In this document: positions 53,625 through 62,349 of the stretch, piece by piece | Layout of the letters: every line of letters starts with the position of its first letter | Numbering within the stretch: the first letter of the stretch is position 1 | Assembly (NCBI RefSeq): GCF_018139565.1 | Contig: NZ_JAGSPK010000006.1 | Span: forward strand, 124,001 to 188,000 | From: Cognatundibacterium rivi | GTDB taxonomy: Bacteria > Pseudomonadota > Gammaproteobacteria > Burkholderiales > Burkholderiaceae_D | Reading direction: 5' to 3' | Length of the DNA: 64,000 nt | The notes under the pieces: generated by a model | Database searches by the model: none | What the model was told of the DNA's origin: nothing | The model's input: only the letters and a program-made list of their open reading frames with translations | Translations under genes and position numbers: made by a program

Positions 53625-54276
53625 AAAAAACTGGAATGGATTGAGCCGTACTCTTGCCACTGTCAGTCTGTGCTGTGCAGCCGCGATGAGCCTGCAGGGA
53701 TGCGTAGAACTGGTTGTTGGCAGCGCGGTGATGGGGACTTTTGCCGCAAGTGATCGCCGGACATTCGGTGCACAGACTGAAGATAAAGCGATCGTCATCA
53801 AAGGTGAAACTCGTCTTGCCAGATCTCTGGGAGATACTGCGCATGTGAATGTGAACGCTTTTAATCGCCGTGTGTTGCTGACGGGTGAAGTCGCCGATGA
53901 GCAAACCAAAGCTGCAGCCGAGCGCGAGTTGCGCGGAGTCGAAGGTGTGCTGTCGGTGATGAATGAAATTCAGATCTCCGGTATTTCCAATTTTTCCGCA
54001 CGTTCAAACGATGCGCTGATTACGACCAAAGTAAAAGCATCGTTGGTGGATACTAAAGATTTGTATGCCAATGCATTTAAGGTTGTTACCGAAGGTAGCG
54101 TGGTGTATCTGCTGGGTCGAGTGACGCAGCGCGAAGGTAATCAGGCGGCAGAGGTTGCGGCCAGTGTTGGCGGCGTCCGTAAAGTCGTGAAGGTGCTGGA
54201 ATACATCAGCGAAGAAGAGCTTAAGGCGATGACTGTTCAGCCGAATAAGACGGACAAAACTGAATCAAGTAATTAA
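53617..54276 (+). CDS. dolP: BON-domain lipoprotein, DolP (YraP)-like
   Basis: An outer-membrane lipoprotein of 219 residues with lipobox SLQGC (Cys29). The start at 53617 is 8 bases from GGAGG; the upstream ATGs are rejected for spacing. Two BON domains follow (about 70-135 and 145-210; [16 protein letters not shown] and [18 protein letters not shown]). DolP binds anionic phospholipids and supports envelope integrity in E. coli. The order yraN-diaA-dolP is conserved here. Confidence 0.88.
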   Translation: MIKKNWNGLSRTLATVSLCCAAAMSLQGCVELVVGSAVMGTFAASDRRTFGAQTEDKAIVIKGETRLARSLGDTAHVNVNAFNRRVLLTGEVADEQTKAAAERELRGVEGVLSVMNEIQISGISNFSARSNDALITTKVKASLVDTKDLYANAFKVVTEGSVVYLLGRVTQREGNQAAEVAASVGGVRKVVKVLEYISEEELKAMTVQPNKTDKTESSN

Positions 54277-54283
54277 GTGAAAC

Positions 54284-54311
54284 AAGCCGGCGAATTTTCG
54301 CTGGTTTTTTA
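54284..54311 (+). terminator. Intrinsic terminator after the BON lipoprotein gene
   Basis: AAGCCGGCGA pairs with TCGCTGGTTT through a 4-base loop (two G-T wobbles), followed by T-rich sequence. It separates the yraN-type operon from lemA. Confidence 0.7.
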
Positions 54312-54329
54312 TTTTTATCCGGAGAAATT

Positions 54330-54920
54330 ATGATTGCTTTACTCGTTCTGCTGGTCATTATTGCGGTTATCGTATTCTGGGTGATCGGTGTGTATAACCG
54401 CCTGGTCAGCTTGCGTAATCGCTTTAAGAATGCGTTTGCACAGATCGATGTACAACTGAAGCGCCGCTACGATCTGATCCCGAATCTGGTTGAAGTCGCT
54501 AAAGGCTATATGAAGCATGAGCGGGAAACTCTGGAAGCCGTGATTGTTGCGCGGAACCAGGCGGTGACTGCAAATAGTAAAGCGGTGGTGGATCCGTCAG
54601 ACGCTGCATCGGTACAGCAACTTGCTGCAGCGGAAGGGACGCTGACTGCCTCGCTCGGGAAAATGTTTGCCCTGTCTGAAGCCTATCCTGACCTCAAAGC
54701 GAATGAGAACATGATACAACTGACCGAAGAGCTGACCAGCACAGAAAATAAAATCGCGTTTGCCCGTCAGGCGTACAACGATAGTGTCATGCAATACAAC
54801 ACCGGCATAGAGCAGTTTCCCGGTTCAGTGATTGCGAATTCATTCGGCTTCAAAGCCGGTGAATTATTGCAGGCGACGGAATCCGCCGAAGAGCGTAAAG
54901 CGGTCAAAGTTTCTTTTTAA
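54330..54920 (+). CDS. lemA: LemA family protein
   Basis: A 196-residue protein with one N-terminal membrane segment (about 2-22) and a long helical bundle. The conserved NRLVSLRNRFKNAFAQIDVQLKRRYDLIPNL segment is clear (shown in parts: LKRRYDLIPNLVE). GGAG precedes the ATG. LemA is often encoded with an HtpX-type or TPM-domain protein; here a large M48 protease gene follows after 27 bp, so a joint role at the membrane is likely, though the function of LemA is not known. Confidence 0.93.
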   Translation: MIALLVLLVIIAVIVFWVIGVYNRLVSLRNRFKNAFAQIDVQLKRRYDLIPNLVEVAKGYMKHERETLEAVIVARNQAVTANSKAVVDPSDAASVQQLAAAEGTLTASLGKMFALSEAYPDLKANENMIQLTEELTSTENKIAFARQAYNDSVMQYNTGIEQFPGSVIANSFGFKAGELLQATESAEERKAVKVSF

Positions 54921-54947
54921 TTTCATATCGCCCGGCTCGCAACGGAT

Positions 54948-56924
54948 ATGGATTTTTTTGAGCAGCAGGATCAGGCGCACCGCCAGACCAGAAAATTATT
55001 GTTTCTGTTTCTGCTGGCGGTGATTGCCATCGTCATTACTGTTAATGTCAGTCTGGCGCTGATCTGGTCATGGGGTTTTGGCGGAGCGCACGGCTCGGTC
55101 GCTCCTGCATATCCACGTGGATTTTTTCTCGTCAACACCTTTGTGACCTTGCTGTTTATCGCTGGGGGAACTTTGTTTGAAACCTGGCGCCTGCGCGACG
55201 GCGGCGATGCGGTTGCAAAAATGGCTGGCGGCAGATTGGTGATGCCATCGTCGACCGATGTACGTGAGCGTCGCTTGCTGAACATCGTTGAAGAGATGGC
55301 ATTGGCATCAGGCATCGCTTGCCCGCGTGTGTACATTCTGGACAACGAAGACGCGATCAACGCGTTTGCCGCTGGCTATCACCAGAATGAAGCGGTTGTT
55401 GCTGTGACGCAGGGCACCTTATCCCGACTCAGCAGAGATGAGTTACAAGGCGTGATAGGGCATGAATTCAGCCATATTCTGAATGGCGATATGCGTATGA
55501 ATATCAAGCTGATCGGGATCTTATTTGGCATACAGATGATCGCTGGCCTGGGACAGGAATTACTCTACTGGGGCGCACGTTTTGGCAGTTCCCGCAGTCG
55601 TGACGATAAGGGGCCACCGTTGCAAATCATTATGCTGGCGGTTGGCGCTGCACTGTTTGTGATCGGTTACGTCGGTATTTTTTTTGGTCGCCTGATTAAG
55701 TCTGCGGTATCGCGTCAGCGTGAGTTTCTGGCCGATGCAAGTGCAGTGCAATTCACGCGCAATCCCGACGGGATAGGCGGCGCCTTGCGTAAGATCGGTG
55801 GGCTGACTGCAGTCAATCATTGTGGTTCGCGCATTGATAACCCGCACGCGGAACAACTGTCGCATTTATTTCTTGGCGCCGCCCGGCCGCAATTATTATC
55901 CGGTTTGTTTGCAACGCATCCCCCTCTGGAAGAGCGTTTAAAACGTGTTTATGGCAGAAATGTGGCATTTCTTGATGCCAGCGTGATGTCAGAGGACACT
56001 GCTGCGCAGAAAGAGTTACCAGAGGGTGTTTATGGTTTTGGTGCACGCAACGTCGAGGCGGTGCGGCAGGCGGCGATTCCGCCGCGCTCAGCGGTAAATA
56101 TGAGTGGCACTCAGCAACCGGGCAGCGTTGCTGTACAGACTGACGAACGGCGTAAGATGAGCTTCAGTCCTGTGCTGTTGCAAGCTGCGCGTGATACGCA
56201 ATTTGCCTGTGCCCTCGTCTATGCAATGCTGCTGGATCGTAATCAGTCGGAGGCCTTCGTTGTGCAACAGAATCTGATCCGTCAGGTAGCGAATTCTCAG
56301 GCAAACCTGGCGCAACAATATCTGCTTGAAATCGAAGCGATGAAAAACGGCGTTCGCTTGCCTTTACTGGATTTGGCGATGCCGGCCTTAAAACTGCTGA
56401 CAACGCCGGAAAGAGCGCAGTTATTGTCATTGGCAGCTAAGTTGATTGCCGCTGATCAGCGTATGACACAGGCAGAATTTGTTGTGCTGGCTGTGTTAGA
56501 GCGCCGCCTTGGGCCGCAGGCCGGGCGTTCGGTTCCCGTGCGCTACGCCAACGTTGCAGCGTTGCGGTCAGAGGTCTGTTTACTATTATCTCTGGTGGCG
56601 CACAGCCATACTCAGCAAAATATCGCAGAGGCCGCGTTTATGCGCGCTGCTGCCATTTTGCCTGAGCTGGAATTCAGTTCTGCAGATTTGATGGCAACGG
56701 CCTCTTCCGATTTTTTCGACGTCAGGCAGGCACTGGAAAAAATACATCAACTGGCTCCACTCGCCAAACCCTTCCTGATACGCGCAATGCTGGCTGCTGC
56801 AGCGCGAGCGCCGGACGTTCATATCGAAGCGCCGGTCGCTGATTTATTGCGCGGCGTCTGCGCTGCGATTGATGCGCCGGTACCGGAAGCGGTTGTTAAT
56901 GCCGGTGGCATTAGCAGCAACTGA
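54948..56924 (+). CDS. Large membrane M48 family metalloprotease
   Basis: A 658-residue protein, about twice the size of HtpX. Two membrane segments (about 17-40 and 60-80) precede an M48 protease domain with HEFSH (about 171) and later membrane segments (about 225-250). The REFLADASAVQFTRNPDGI segment supplies the third zinc ligand and TRNP motif. The C-terminal half (about 350-658) is soluble, mostly helical and has no motif I recognise; it may act as a regulatory or substrate domain. It is paired with lemA. Confidence 0.88.
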   Translation: MDFFEQQDQAHRQTRKLLFLFLLAVIAIVITVNVSLALIWSWGFGGAHGSVAPAYPRGFFLVNTFVTLLFIAGGTLFETWRLRDGGDAVAKMAGGRLVMPSSTDVRERRLLNIVEEMALASGIACPRVYILDNEDAINAFAAGYHQNEAVVAVTQGTLSRLSRDELQGVIGHEFSHILNGDMRMNIKLIGILFGIQMIAGLGQELLYWGARFGSSRSRDDKGPPLQIIMLAVGAALFVIGYVGIFFGRLIKSAVSRQREFLADASAVQFTRNPDGIGGALRKIGGLTAVNHCGSRIDNPHAEQLSHLFLGAARPQLLSGLFATHPPLEERLKRVYGRNVAFLDASVMSEDTAAQKELPEGVYGFGARNVEAVRQAAIPPRSAVNMSGTQQPGSVAVQTDERRKMSFSPVLLQAARDTQFACALVYAMLLDRNQSEAFVVQQNLIRQVANSQANLAQQYLLEIEAMKNGVRLPLLDLAMPALKLLTTPERAQLLSLAAKLIAADQRMTQAEFVVLAVLERRLGPQAGRSVPVRYANVAALRSEVCLLLSLVAHSHTQQNIAEAAFMRAAAILPELEFSSADLMATASSDFFDVRQALEKIHQLAPLAKPFLIRAMLAAAARAPDVHIEAPVADLLRGVCAAIDAPVPEAVVNAGGISSN

Positions 56925-56935
56925 CAAATAAAAAA

Positions 56936-56983
56936 AGTCGGTAAGCACTGCGTGTTCCAGTGTTTACCGGCTTTCCTTTATTT
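56936..56983. terminator. Bidirectional terminator between M48 gene and BLUF gene
   Basis: AGTCGGTAAGCACTG pairs with CAGTGTTTACCGGCT (two mismatched or wobble positions, 7-base loop). A-rich sequence on the left gives a strong T-run on the minus strand, and TTTCCTTTATTT follows on the plus strand. Confidence 0.85.
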
Positions 56984-57009
56984 ATTTGCAGAGGTTTACT
57001 GTGCTGATG

Positions 57010-57435
57010 TCAGGTGCGCCCGACGATCGATGCGGTCGCCATTAATTCATCTATCAGCGACAGCAGCATTTTCCCGGACATCCCATGTGGATCTAACACC
57101 GGCAACGGTGAATATTTCAGCAGAATAGATGGGTTAATTTTGCTCATGTTGGCCTGTCCCATAGTCCAGCCCGCATAGCGACGCTCTGTGATTTCTTCAT
57201 AATCAAGCAGCATCACATCTTTGTGGCGGGGATCGCGCAAGATATGCGCATACAAGCTGTTGACTGCCTCGCGTCCGCCTTCCAGTACTTGCATGAACAC
57301 TTGGTCAGTATGGCACAGCACACCGGTGATGCCATTCGCCGGATTATGCAGACGTGATTGCTGCATAATCAATTGGACGGTATCGCAAGTTTTTTCATCA
57401 ACGGCACGGCTGGCATATAGCAGGCGGACTAACAT
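57010..57435 (-). CDS. Short BLUF blue-light sensor
   Basis: A 141-residue single-domain flavin photoreceptor. The FAD-site residues of BLUF domains are all present: Tyr7 (LLYASR), Asn34 in NPANGITGVL, Gln49 in FMQVLEGG, and Trp90/Met92 in AGWTMG. About 45 residues follow the core as capping helices. With no output domain it must signal by contact with a partner, which is not evident. It lies 17 bp downstream of folE on the same strand, so both are probably on one transcript. Confidence 0.92.
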   Translation of the reverse strand: MLVRLLYASRAVDEKTCDTVQLIMQQSRLHNPANGITGVLCHTDQVFMQVLEGGREAVNSLYAHILRDPRHKDVMLLDYEEITERRYAGWTMGQANMSKINPSILLKYSPLPVLDPHGMSGKMLLSLIDELMATASIVGRT

Positions 57436-57452
57436 GATCTTTCCTGTCTGGA

Positions 57453-58160
57453 TTAACGTTTAATGAGGGATAAAAATTCGCGGCGCAGATTCGGATCTTT
57501 CAGGAACGATCCGTGCATGACGCTGTTAATCATTTTTGCTTCGGTGTCTTTTACACCGCGCCAGTGCATGCAAAAATGATCGGCTTCCATGACGACGGCG
57601 AGGCCATCCGGTTGCATTTTTTCTTGCAGAGCGTCTGCCAGTTGTACAACCGCTTCTTCCTGTATTTGCGGGCGACTCATGATCCATTCCGCAATCCGCG
57701 CATACTTGGATAAACCGATCAGATTGGAATGCTCATTCGGCATCACACCAATCCAGACTTTCCCCATGATCGGACACAGATGATGCGAGCATGCGCTGCG
57801 AACGGTAATCGGACCGATGATCATCAATTCATTCAAATGTGACGCATTTGGAAATTCAGTCACCGAAGGCATGGGTACGTAACGACCGCCAAACACTTCA
57901 TTGATGAACATTTTAGCGACGCGGCGTCCGGTATCCTGAGTATTGTGATCGCTTTCAGTATCAATCACCAGGCTCTGCAATACCGCGCGCATTTTTTCTT
58001 CGACTTCCGCCTGCAATTCCGCAAGCTCACCAGGCTCAATAAAGCGGGCGATGTTATCGTTGGCATGGAAGCGTGTTTTGCTCGCCTGTATCCGTTCACG
58101 GATGCGTTGCGAGACCGGGATATTGACCGCTTTGTAAGCGATGGGGGTATCGTTAGACAT
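57453..58160 (-). CDS. folE: GTP cyclohydrolase I
   Basis: It turns GTP into dihydroneopterin triphosphate, the first step to folate. AGGA eight bases before 58160 sets the start; 235 residues. Zinc ligands are Cys124 and His127 in SACSHHLCP and Cys197 in HFCMHWRG. In most enzymes this motif is CEHH, and here it is CSHH, a variant at the second position. The GLSKYARIAEW segment is typical. Upstream lies a CWC mini-protein gene and downstream the BLUF sensor gene. Confidence 0.93.
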   Translation of the reverse strand: MSNDTPIAYKAVNIPVSQRIRERIQASKTRFHANDNIARFIEPGELAELQAEVEEKMRAVLQSLVIDTESDHNTQDTGRRVAKMFINEVFGGRYVPMPSVTEFPNASHLNELMIIGPITVRSACSHHLCPIMGKVWIGVMPNEHSNLIGLSKYARIAEWIMSRPQIQEEAVVQLADALQEKMQPDGLAVVMEADHFCMHWRGVKDTEAKMINSVMHGSFLKDPNLRREFLSLIKR

Positions 58161-58213
58161 TGCAGTATTCCTATCAGGAAGGCTGATTACTCGAGCGCGT
58201 ATGGTAACTGAAT

Positions 58214-58420
58214 TCATTCAAGCTTGTTTTTTCCTGCTGCAATTTCCGCTTTCCATTGCGGCAGACAGGCCGGACACAAACAACTGGCATTGGCAGGGAT
58301 TTTTCCAGCTGGAAAACAAGAGAAATCAACCGGAGGCAGGGCGGTGCACCAACACTTCTGCCCGGTATTGTCAGCCATTGCGCAGGTGAATTCTGTATGA
58401 CAACGCTGGCAAATGCTCAT
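58214..58420 (-). CDS. Cysteine-rich CWC family mini-protein
   Basis: A 68-residue protein of the cysteine-rich CWC family, with eight cysteines: CQRCHTEFTC at the start, the name-giving KCWCTALP, and CLCPACLPQW near the end. The arrangement should bind zinc. AAGGA lies seven bases before the ATG. The function of this family is unknown. It starts 54 bp before folE on the same strand, so co-transcription is likely. Confidence 0.85.
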   Translation of the reverse strand: MSICQRCHTEFTCAMADNTGQKCWCTALPPVDFSCFPAGKIPANASCLCPACLPQWKAEIAAGKNKLE

Positions 58421-58556
58421 GTTGATTTCCTTTTATTAATTGATCCGCTGCTAAAGTCATGCGCTCGGGGTGAATTGGCCATCGATTCACCTGCATAATC
58501 CTGTAAAATCCAGGATAACCGAATAAACCTTTCATGATCTTCAGGATACCGTCATT

Positions 58557-59483
58557 ATGAGCGATTTGAACGCAAACCCAGCAGCAGAAGCAGAAGATAA
58601 ATTAGCCGGTGTCGAGCCAGTGATTAAAGCCGAAATTCTGGCCGAAGCCTTGCCTTATATCCGGAAGTTTCATGGGAAAACCATTGTCGTTAAATACGGC
58701 GGTAATGCGATGACAGAAGAGCGCCTGAAACATGGTTTTGCACGTGATGTGATTTTACTGAAGCTGGTCGGCATGAATCCTGTGGTGGTGCATGGTGGCG
58801 GCCCGCAAATCGATAACGCACTGAAAAAAATGGGTAAGCAGGGCACTTTTATACAGGGCATGCGTATTACCGATGATGAAACGATGGAAGTCGTTGAGTG
58901 GGTGCTCGGTGGTGAAGTTCAGCAAGATATCGTGATGCTGATTAATCACTACGGCGGTCAGGCTGTTGGTCTGACTGGTAAAGACGGTGGCTTGATCCGT
59001 GCCCGCAAAATGATGATGCCGGATAGAGAAAATCCGGGAGAAATGTTGGATATCGGTTTTGTTGGTGAAATTGATGCAATCAATCCTGCCGTTGTGAAAG
59101 CCTTGCAGGACGACGCTTTCATTCCGATTATTTCTCCTATCGGTTTCGGTGATGATGGTCAGGCATACAATATCAACGCTGATCTGGTGGCGGGAAAGAT
59201 TGCTGAAATTCTGAAAGCAGAAAAGCTGATCATGATGACTAATATTCCTGGCGTGTTGGATAAGCAAGGTAATCTGGTCACTGATTTGTCGGCGCGTGAG
59301 ATTGATGAGATGTTTGCGGATGGCACCATTTCCGGCGGTATGCTGCCGAAGATTTCGTCGGCGCTGGATGCGGCCAAATCCGGGGTAAATACGGTCCATA
59401 TCATTGATGGCCGCATTGAGCACTCGTTGTTATTGGAAGTGCTGACTGAACAGGCTTTCGGTACTATGATCCGCAGTCATTAA
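58557..59483 (+). CDS. argB: Acetylglutamate kinase
   Basis: It phosphorylates N-acetylglutamate in arginine synthesis. The amino-acid kinase fold shows [30 protein letters not shown] and the late [17 protein letters not shown]. The long N-terminal helix (about 1-30) is the type linked with arginine-sensitive hexameric enzymes, so feedback inhibition by arginine is expected. 308 residues. Confidence 0.96.
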   Translation: MSDLNANPAAEAEDKLAGVEPVIKAEILAEALPYIRKFHGKTIVVKYGGNAMTEERLKHGFARDVILLKLVGMNPVVVHGGGPQIDNALKKMGKQGTFIQGMRITDDETMEVVEWVLGGEVQQDIVMLINHYGGQAVGLTGKDGGLIRARKMMMPDRENPGEMLDIGFVGEIDAINPAVVKALQDDAFIPIISPIGFGDDGQAYNINADLVAGKIAEILKAEKLIMMTNIPGVLDKQGNLVTDLSAREIDEMFADGTISGGMLPKISSALDAAKSGVNTVHIIDGRIEHSLLLEVLTEQAFGTMIRSH

Positions 59484-59520
59484 TCCGGATGACCCTTTTG
59501 TATCTGAATTTGCGGCTGGT

Positions 59521-60231
59521 ATGAGGCGGCGTGCCTCACAGCGGGTCTGGCTATTTGATCTGGACAACACCCTTCACAATGCCTCGCATGCGATTTTCCC
59601 GCAAATTAATCTGAACATGAATGCCTACATCGCCCGTTTGTTGGGTGATGCTGGCAAACCGGCGGATGAGGCGACGGTTAACGCATTGCGGCTGGATTAT
59701 TACTTGCGCTACGGCGTAACGATGATGGGGCTGGTCAGGCATCATGGCGTACAGGCAGAAGAGTTTTTACAGCATGCGCATACTTTTCATGATTTGCCAT
59801 CCATGATCCGTTCTCAGCGTGGCCTTGCCCGTTGTTTGCGTACGCTGCCCGGTAAGAAAATTTTGCTGACGAATGCGCCTGCGCATTATTCCCGCCGGGT
59901 GCTAATGCATCTGAATCTGCACCGACAGTTTATGCAGCATATTCCTGTGGAGGAGATGCGTGTCCATGGCAAGCTGCAACCTAAACCGTCACGCCCGTTT
60001 TTGCGTAAATTTCTGGCAAAAAAACGCCTGCGCGCATCACAATGTCTTCTGGTTGAAGACAGTATTGATAACTTGCGTGCCGCTAAAAAAGAAGGCTTGC
60101 AGACAGTTTGGGTGCACGGATACATTCCGCCGCAGCAGCGGAAAATTGCACATCTTCGGCCACGCGCGGCGTGCATCGATGTGCAGTTACGTTCGGTGCA
60201 GCAGTTACTGAAGTGCAGAAGGCTGCGATAA
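59521..60231 (+). CDS. HAD-family pyrimidine 5'-nucleotidase
   Basis: A 236-residue HAD hydrolase with motif I WLFDLDNTLHNA, motif II LLTNAP, motif III lysine in KLQPKPSRPFL and motif IV VEDSIDNL. The DLDNTLH variant and the neighbour argB are typical for the pyrimidine 5'-nucleotidase group (SDT1-like) in betaproteobacteria. It would dephosphorylate UMP/CMP or related compounds. It starts 37 bp after argB, probably in one operon. Confidence 0.88.
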   Translation: MRRRASQRVWLFDLDNTLHNASHAIFPQINLNMNAYIARLLGDAGKPADEATVNALRLDYYLRYGVTMMGLVRHHGVQAEEFLQHAHTFHDLPSMIRSQRGLARCLRTLPGKKILLTNAPAHYSRRVLMHLNLHRQFMQHIPVEEMRVHGKLQPKPSRPFLRKFLAKKRLRASQCLLVEDSIDNLRAAKKEGLQTVWVHGYIPPQQRKIAHLRPRAACIDVQLRSVQQLLKCRRLR

Positions 60232-60233
60232 AT

Positions 60234-60264
60234 TAGCATTTATAGATGATAAATAGCTATTTTT
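60234..60264 (+). terminator. Weak AT-rich terminator after the HAD gene
   Basis: TAGCATTTAT pairs with ATAAATAGCTA (one bulge, 5-base loop) and is followed by TTTTT. Confidence 0.4.
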
Positions 60265-60330
60265 AGTTACATTTTGCAAGAATATGCATGTTTGCTTATA
60301 TCTGTTATATAAATAAAAAATGCCTAAATT

Positions 60331-60346
60331 TTGTGCAGGTGCACAA
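60331..60346. promoter_or_regulatory. Perfect operator-like inverted repeat before the PhnD-like gene
   Basis: TTGTGCA-GG-TGCACAA is a 16-bp perfect inverted repeat in the AT-rich gap 60232-60526, nine bases before a TACAAT that could be a -10 box. The layout suggests a repressor site over a promoter for the downstream periplasmic protein. The remainder of the gap shows nothing else I can name. Confidence 0.45.
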
Positions 60347-60526
60347 AGAAGCGATTACAATACAGCCTTAAAATTTTCCATGTGGAAATTGTGGGTCGCC
60401 GGATAAACTTATTTATCCATTCGTTATTCCCCTCGCGTTCAGCGCCATCCCTCCAGTTCCATTTCCTCAAATCCGTTTGCCAGGTGTTAGCCGGTAGGCG
60501 GCTGTATTTTTATTGATTGTATAAAG

Positions 60527-61372
60527 ATGATATTTCGTATTCTGTTTCTGAGTATTTTCAGTGTATTTTTGAGTTTGACTTCTATTTCTATTGCAGCTCC
60601 CGCCACCGGCCCTGCGTTGCGTTTGCTTGTTCAGGAAGGTACTTCCAGCAGCGGCGAATCTGAGTACAGTTCGAAAAAATATCAGCAACTTGCTACAGTT
60701 CTTGGTACTTACCTAAAGCGTGAAATACAGGTAACAGGACTTTCCCCTTTGCGTCAGTACGATGCGGAAGCGATACGTCAGGGTGACATACTGATTGCCC
60801 GCCCGAATGCGGTTGCCGGAATGGCGATCCAGACTTTAGGTTTTGTGCCGGTTGTTGCCCTTGATTCTGGTATCAAAAGTCAGATGACACTGGTTGGCCC
60901 GGCTAGTCTGAAAAAGAATTTCAAGTCGCCTGACGAACTGAAAAAACTGCGCTTTGCGATGCCACCTGCGGACAGTGAAGTAACGCGTCAGGCATTGCGT
61001 TTGCTTGCCGGTATGGGATTCAAACCGGATGTAAGCAATGTGTACAACGTACAATTACAGGCAACAATACCCTTTGCGTTAGAAAACAAACTGGCGGACG
61101 TTGGTGTGGTGAAGTCGGATTCCACGGTTGCGCCTAAACTGGCTGCTGCTGGTTATGTTGTTCTGGCCGAAGGTGAGAAGGCCGCGCCGTGGGTGATGTT
61201 GGCGAATAAAAAACTGGGCGCTGAACTGGTTGATCAGGTACGTGTTGCGATGACGGGTATGATGTCAAATGCTGAACATAAAGCAGCATTGCAAGGTATC
61301 CGTGTACAAAATGTCGTTGAGGCAGATCCGCAGCCGTATGTGAATGCATACAATCGTTATAACGGTAAATAA
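60527..61372 (+). CDS. PhnD/SsuA-type periplasmic substrate-binding protein
   Basis: A 281-residue exported protein with signal peptide ending near SIAA/PA. The body is a two-lobed binding protein of the PhnD/transferrin-like group: YQQLATVLGTYLKREIQVTGL, then FKSPDELKKLRFAMPPADSEVTRQALRLLAGMGF. No ABC permease or ATPase gene is next to it, so it may serve a transporter elsewhere or act as a sensor partner. The ligand is unknown. It interrupts the usual argB - nucleotidase - slmA order and has its own operator-like leader. Confidence 0.8.
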   Translation: MIFRILFLSIFSVFLSLTSISIAAPATGPALRLLVQEGTSSSGESEYSSKKYQQLATVLGTYLKREIQVTGLSPLRQYDAEAIRQGDILIARPNAVAGMAIQTLGFVPVVALDSGIKSQMTLVGPASLKKNFKSPDELKKLRFAMPPADSEVTRQALRLLAGMGFKPDVSNVYNVQLQATIPFALENKLADVGVVKSDSTVAPKLAAAGYVVLAEGEKAAPWVMLANKKLGAELVDQVRVAMTGMMSNAEHKAALQGIRVQNVVEADPQPYVNAYNRYNGK

Positions 61373-61481
61373 GATCATCAGCGAAAACCGTCATTCAGTA
61401 TTGAACGAAGAGCGGATAGCTGTATAAAAAGCCAGTTGTCAAGAGTATTTGAGAAATTAAAGTTTGCAAGATTGCTTCACA

Positions 61482-61522
61482 TGAACAGCGGGTTTCACAT
61501 AGAATCTGACACCCGCTGTTCA
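61482..61522. repeat. Perfect 12-bp inverted repeat between PhnD-like gene and slmA
   Basis: TGAACAGCGGGT and ACCCGCTGTTCA flank a 17-base loop. No T-run follows on either strand, so it is not a standard terminator. Confidence 0.5.
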
Positions 61523-61551
61523 CAGGTAGTGAGTCAGTAACAGGCAAGATC

Positions 61552-61570
61552 ATGCATCTACACGATGCAT
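61552..61570. promoter_or_regulatory. ATGCATC-N5-GATGCAT inverted repeat before slmA
   Basis: A perfect 7-bp inverted repeat with a 5-base spacer, 37 bp before the slmA start. SlmA is a TetR-type DNA-binding protein, so this could be an operator, although it does not look like the E. coli SlmA consensus. Confidence 0.4.
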
Positions 61571-61607
61571 TTTGTACTTTTGTACCTTTCATTCAGATCA
61601 GAGAAAA

Positions 61608-62183
61608 ATGGCTAGTACCAAACCGGGCGAGCGTAAGCACCAAATTTTGCAAACGCTGGCAGCAATGCTGGAAAATCCTAAAGGCGAGAAAATCACCACT
61701 GCAGCCCTGGCGGCAAAGGTGGAGGTGTCTGAGGCCGCTTTATATCGTCATTTCGCCAGCAAAGCGCAGATGTTTGAAGGCTTGATTGAATTCATTGAGT
61801 CATCCATTTTTGGTCTGATTAATCAAATCAGCGAACAGCAGGACGATGGCTTGTTGCAAGTGCAGGCGATTGCACAGATGTTGTTGAATTTTGCAGAACG
61901 TAACCCCGGCATGACGCGGGTGCTGACTGGCGATGCGCTGGTCAACGAAGATGAGCGCCTGCAATTACGCATGAATCAACTGGCAGAACGGATAGAAATG
62001 GCGTTCCGGCAGTCTTTCCGTCTGGCGGCCAGTCAGGGCAATGCGATTGATACTGAAGCGCAGGTACGTGCCAGCCTGTTGTGTAGTTTTGTCCTTGGCC
62101 GCTGGTTGCGTTTTGCAAAGACCGGATTCAAAAATTTACCCACCGAGCAGGCAACGCTGCAGATCGCGATGATGTCGCATTAA
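61608..62183 (+). CDS. slmA: Nucleoid occlusion factor SlmA
   Basis: A TetR-family DNA-binding protein that blocks FtsZ ring formation over the nucleoid. The start at 61608 (MASTKPGERKHQILQTLA) gives 191 residues. The helix-turn-helix is ITTAALAAKVEVSEAALYRHFASKAQMFEGL, recognisable from its AALYRHFASKAQMFEGL end. The C-terminal region ends FVLGRWLRFAKTGFKNLPTEQ. The order argB - nucleotidase - slmA is common in Burkholderiales. Confidence 0.92.
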   Translation: MASTKPGERKHQILQTLAAMLENPKGEKITTAALAAKVEVSEAALYRHFASKAQMFEGLIEFIESSIFGLINQISEQQDDGLLQVQAIAQMLLNFAERNPGMTRVLTGDALVNEDERLQLRMNQLAERIEMAFRQSFRLAASQGNAIDTEAQVRASLLCSFVLGRWLRFAKTGFKNLPTEQATLQIAMMSH

Positions 62184-62349
62184 TTCTGCTGTTCTTGGTA
62201 TTCGACAGATTTCCAAAGTATGATGCTGTACGCCGACAGCGCGACAGACGCTGACAGCTCATATCAAATAAAAATCGACAACGCATATTGTTACCGCAGC
62301 AGAATATTCGCTGGTGTGGTGCGCGATATGACGAATATCAGGAGACAAC

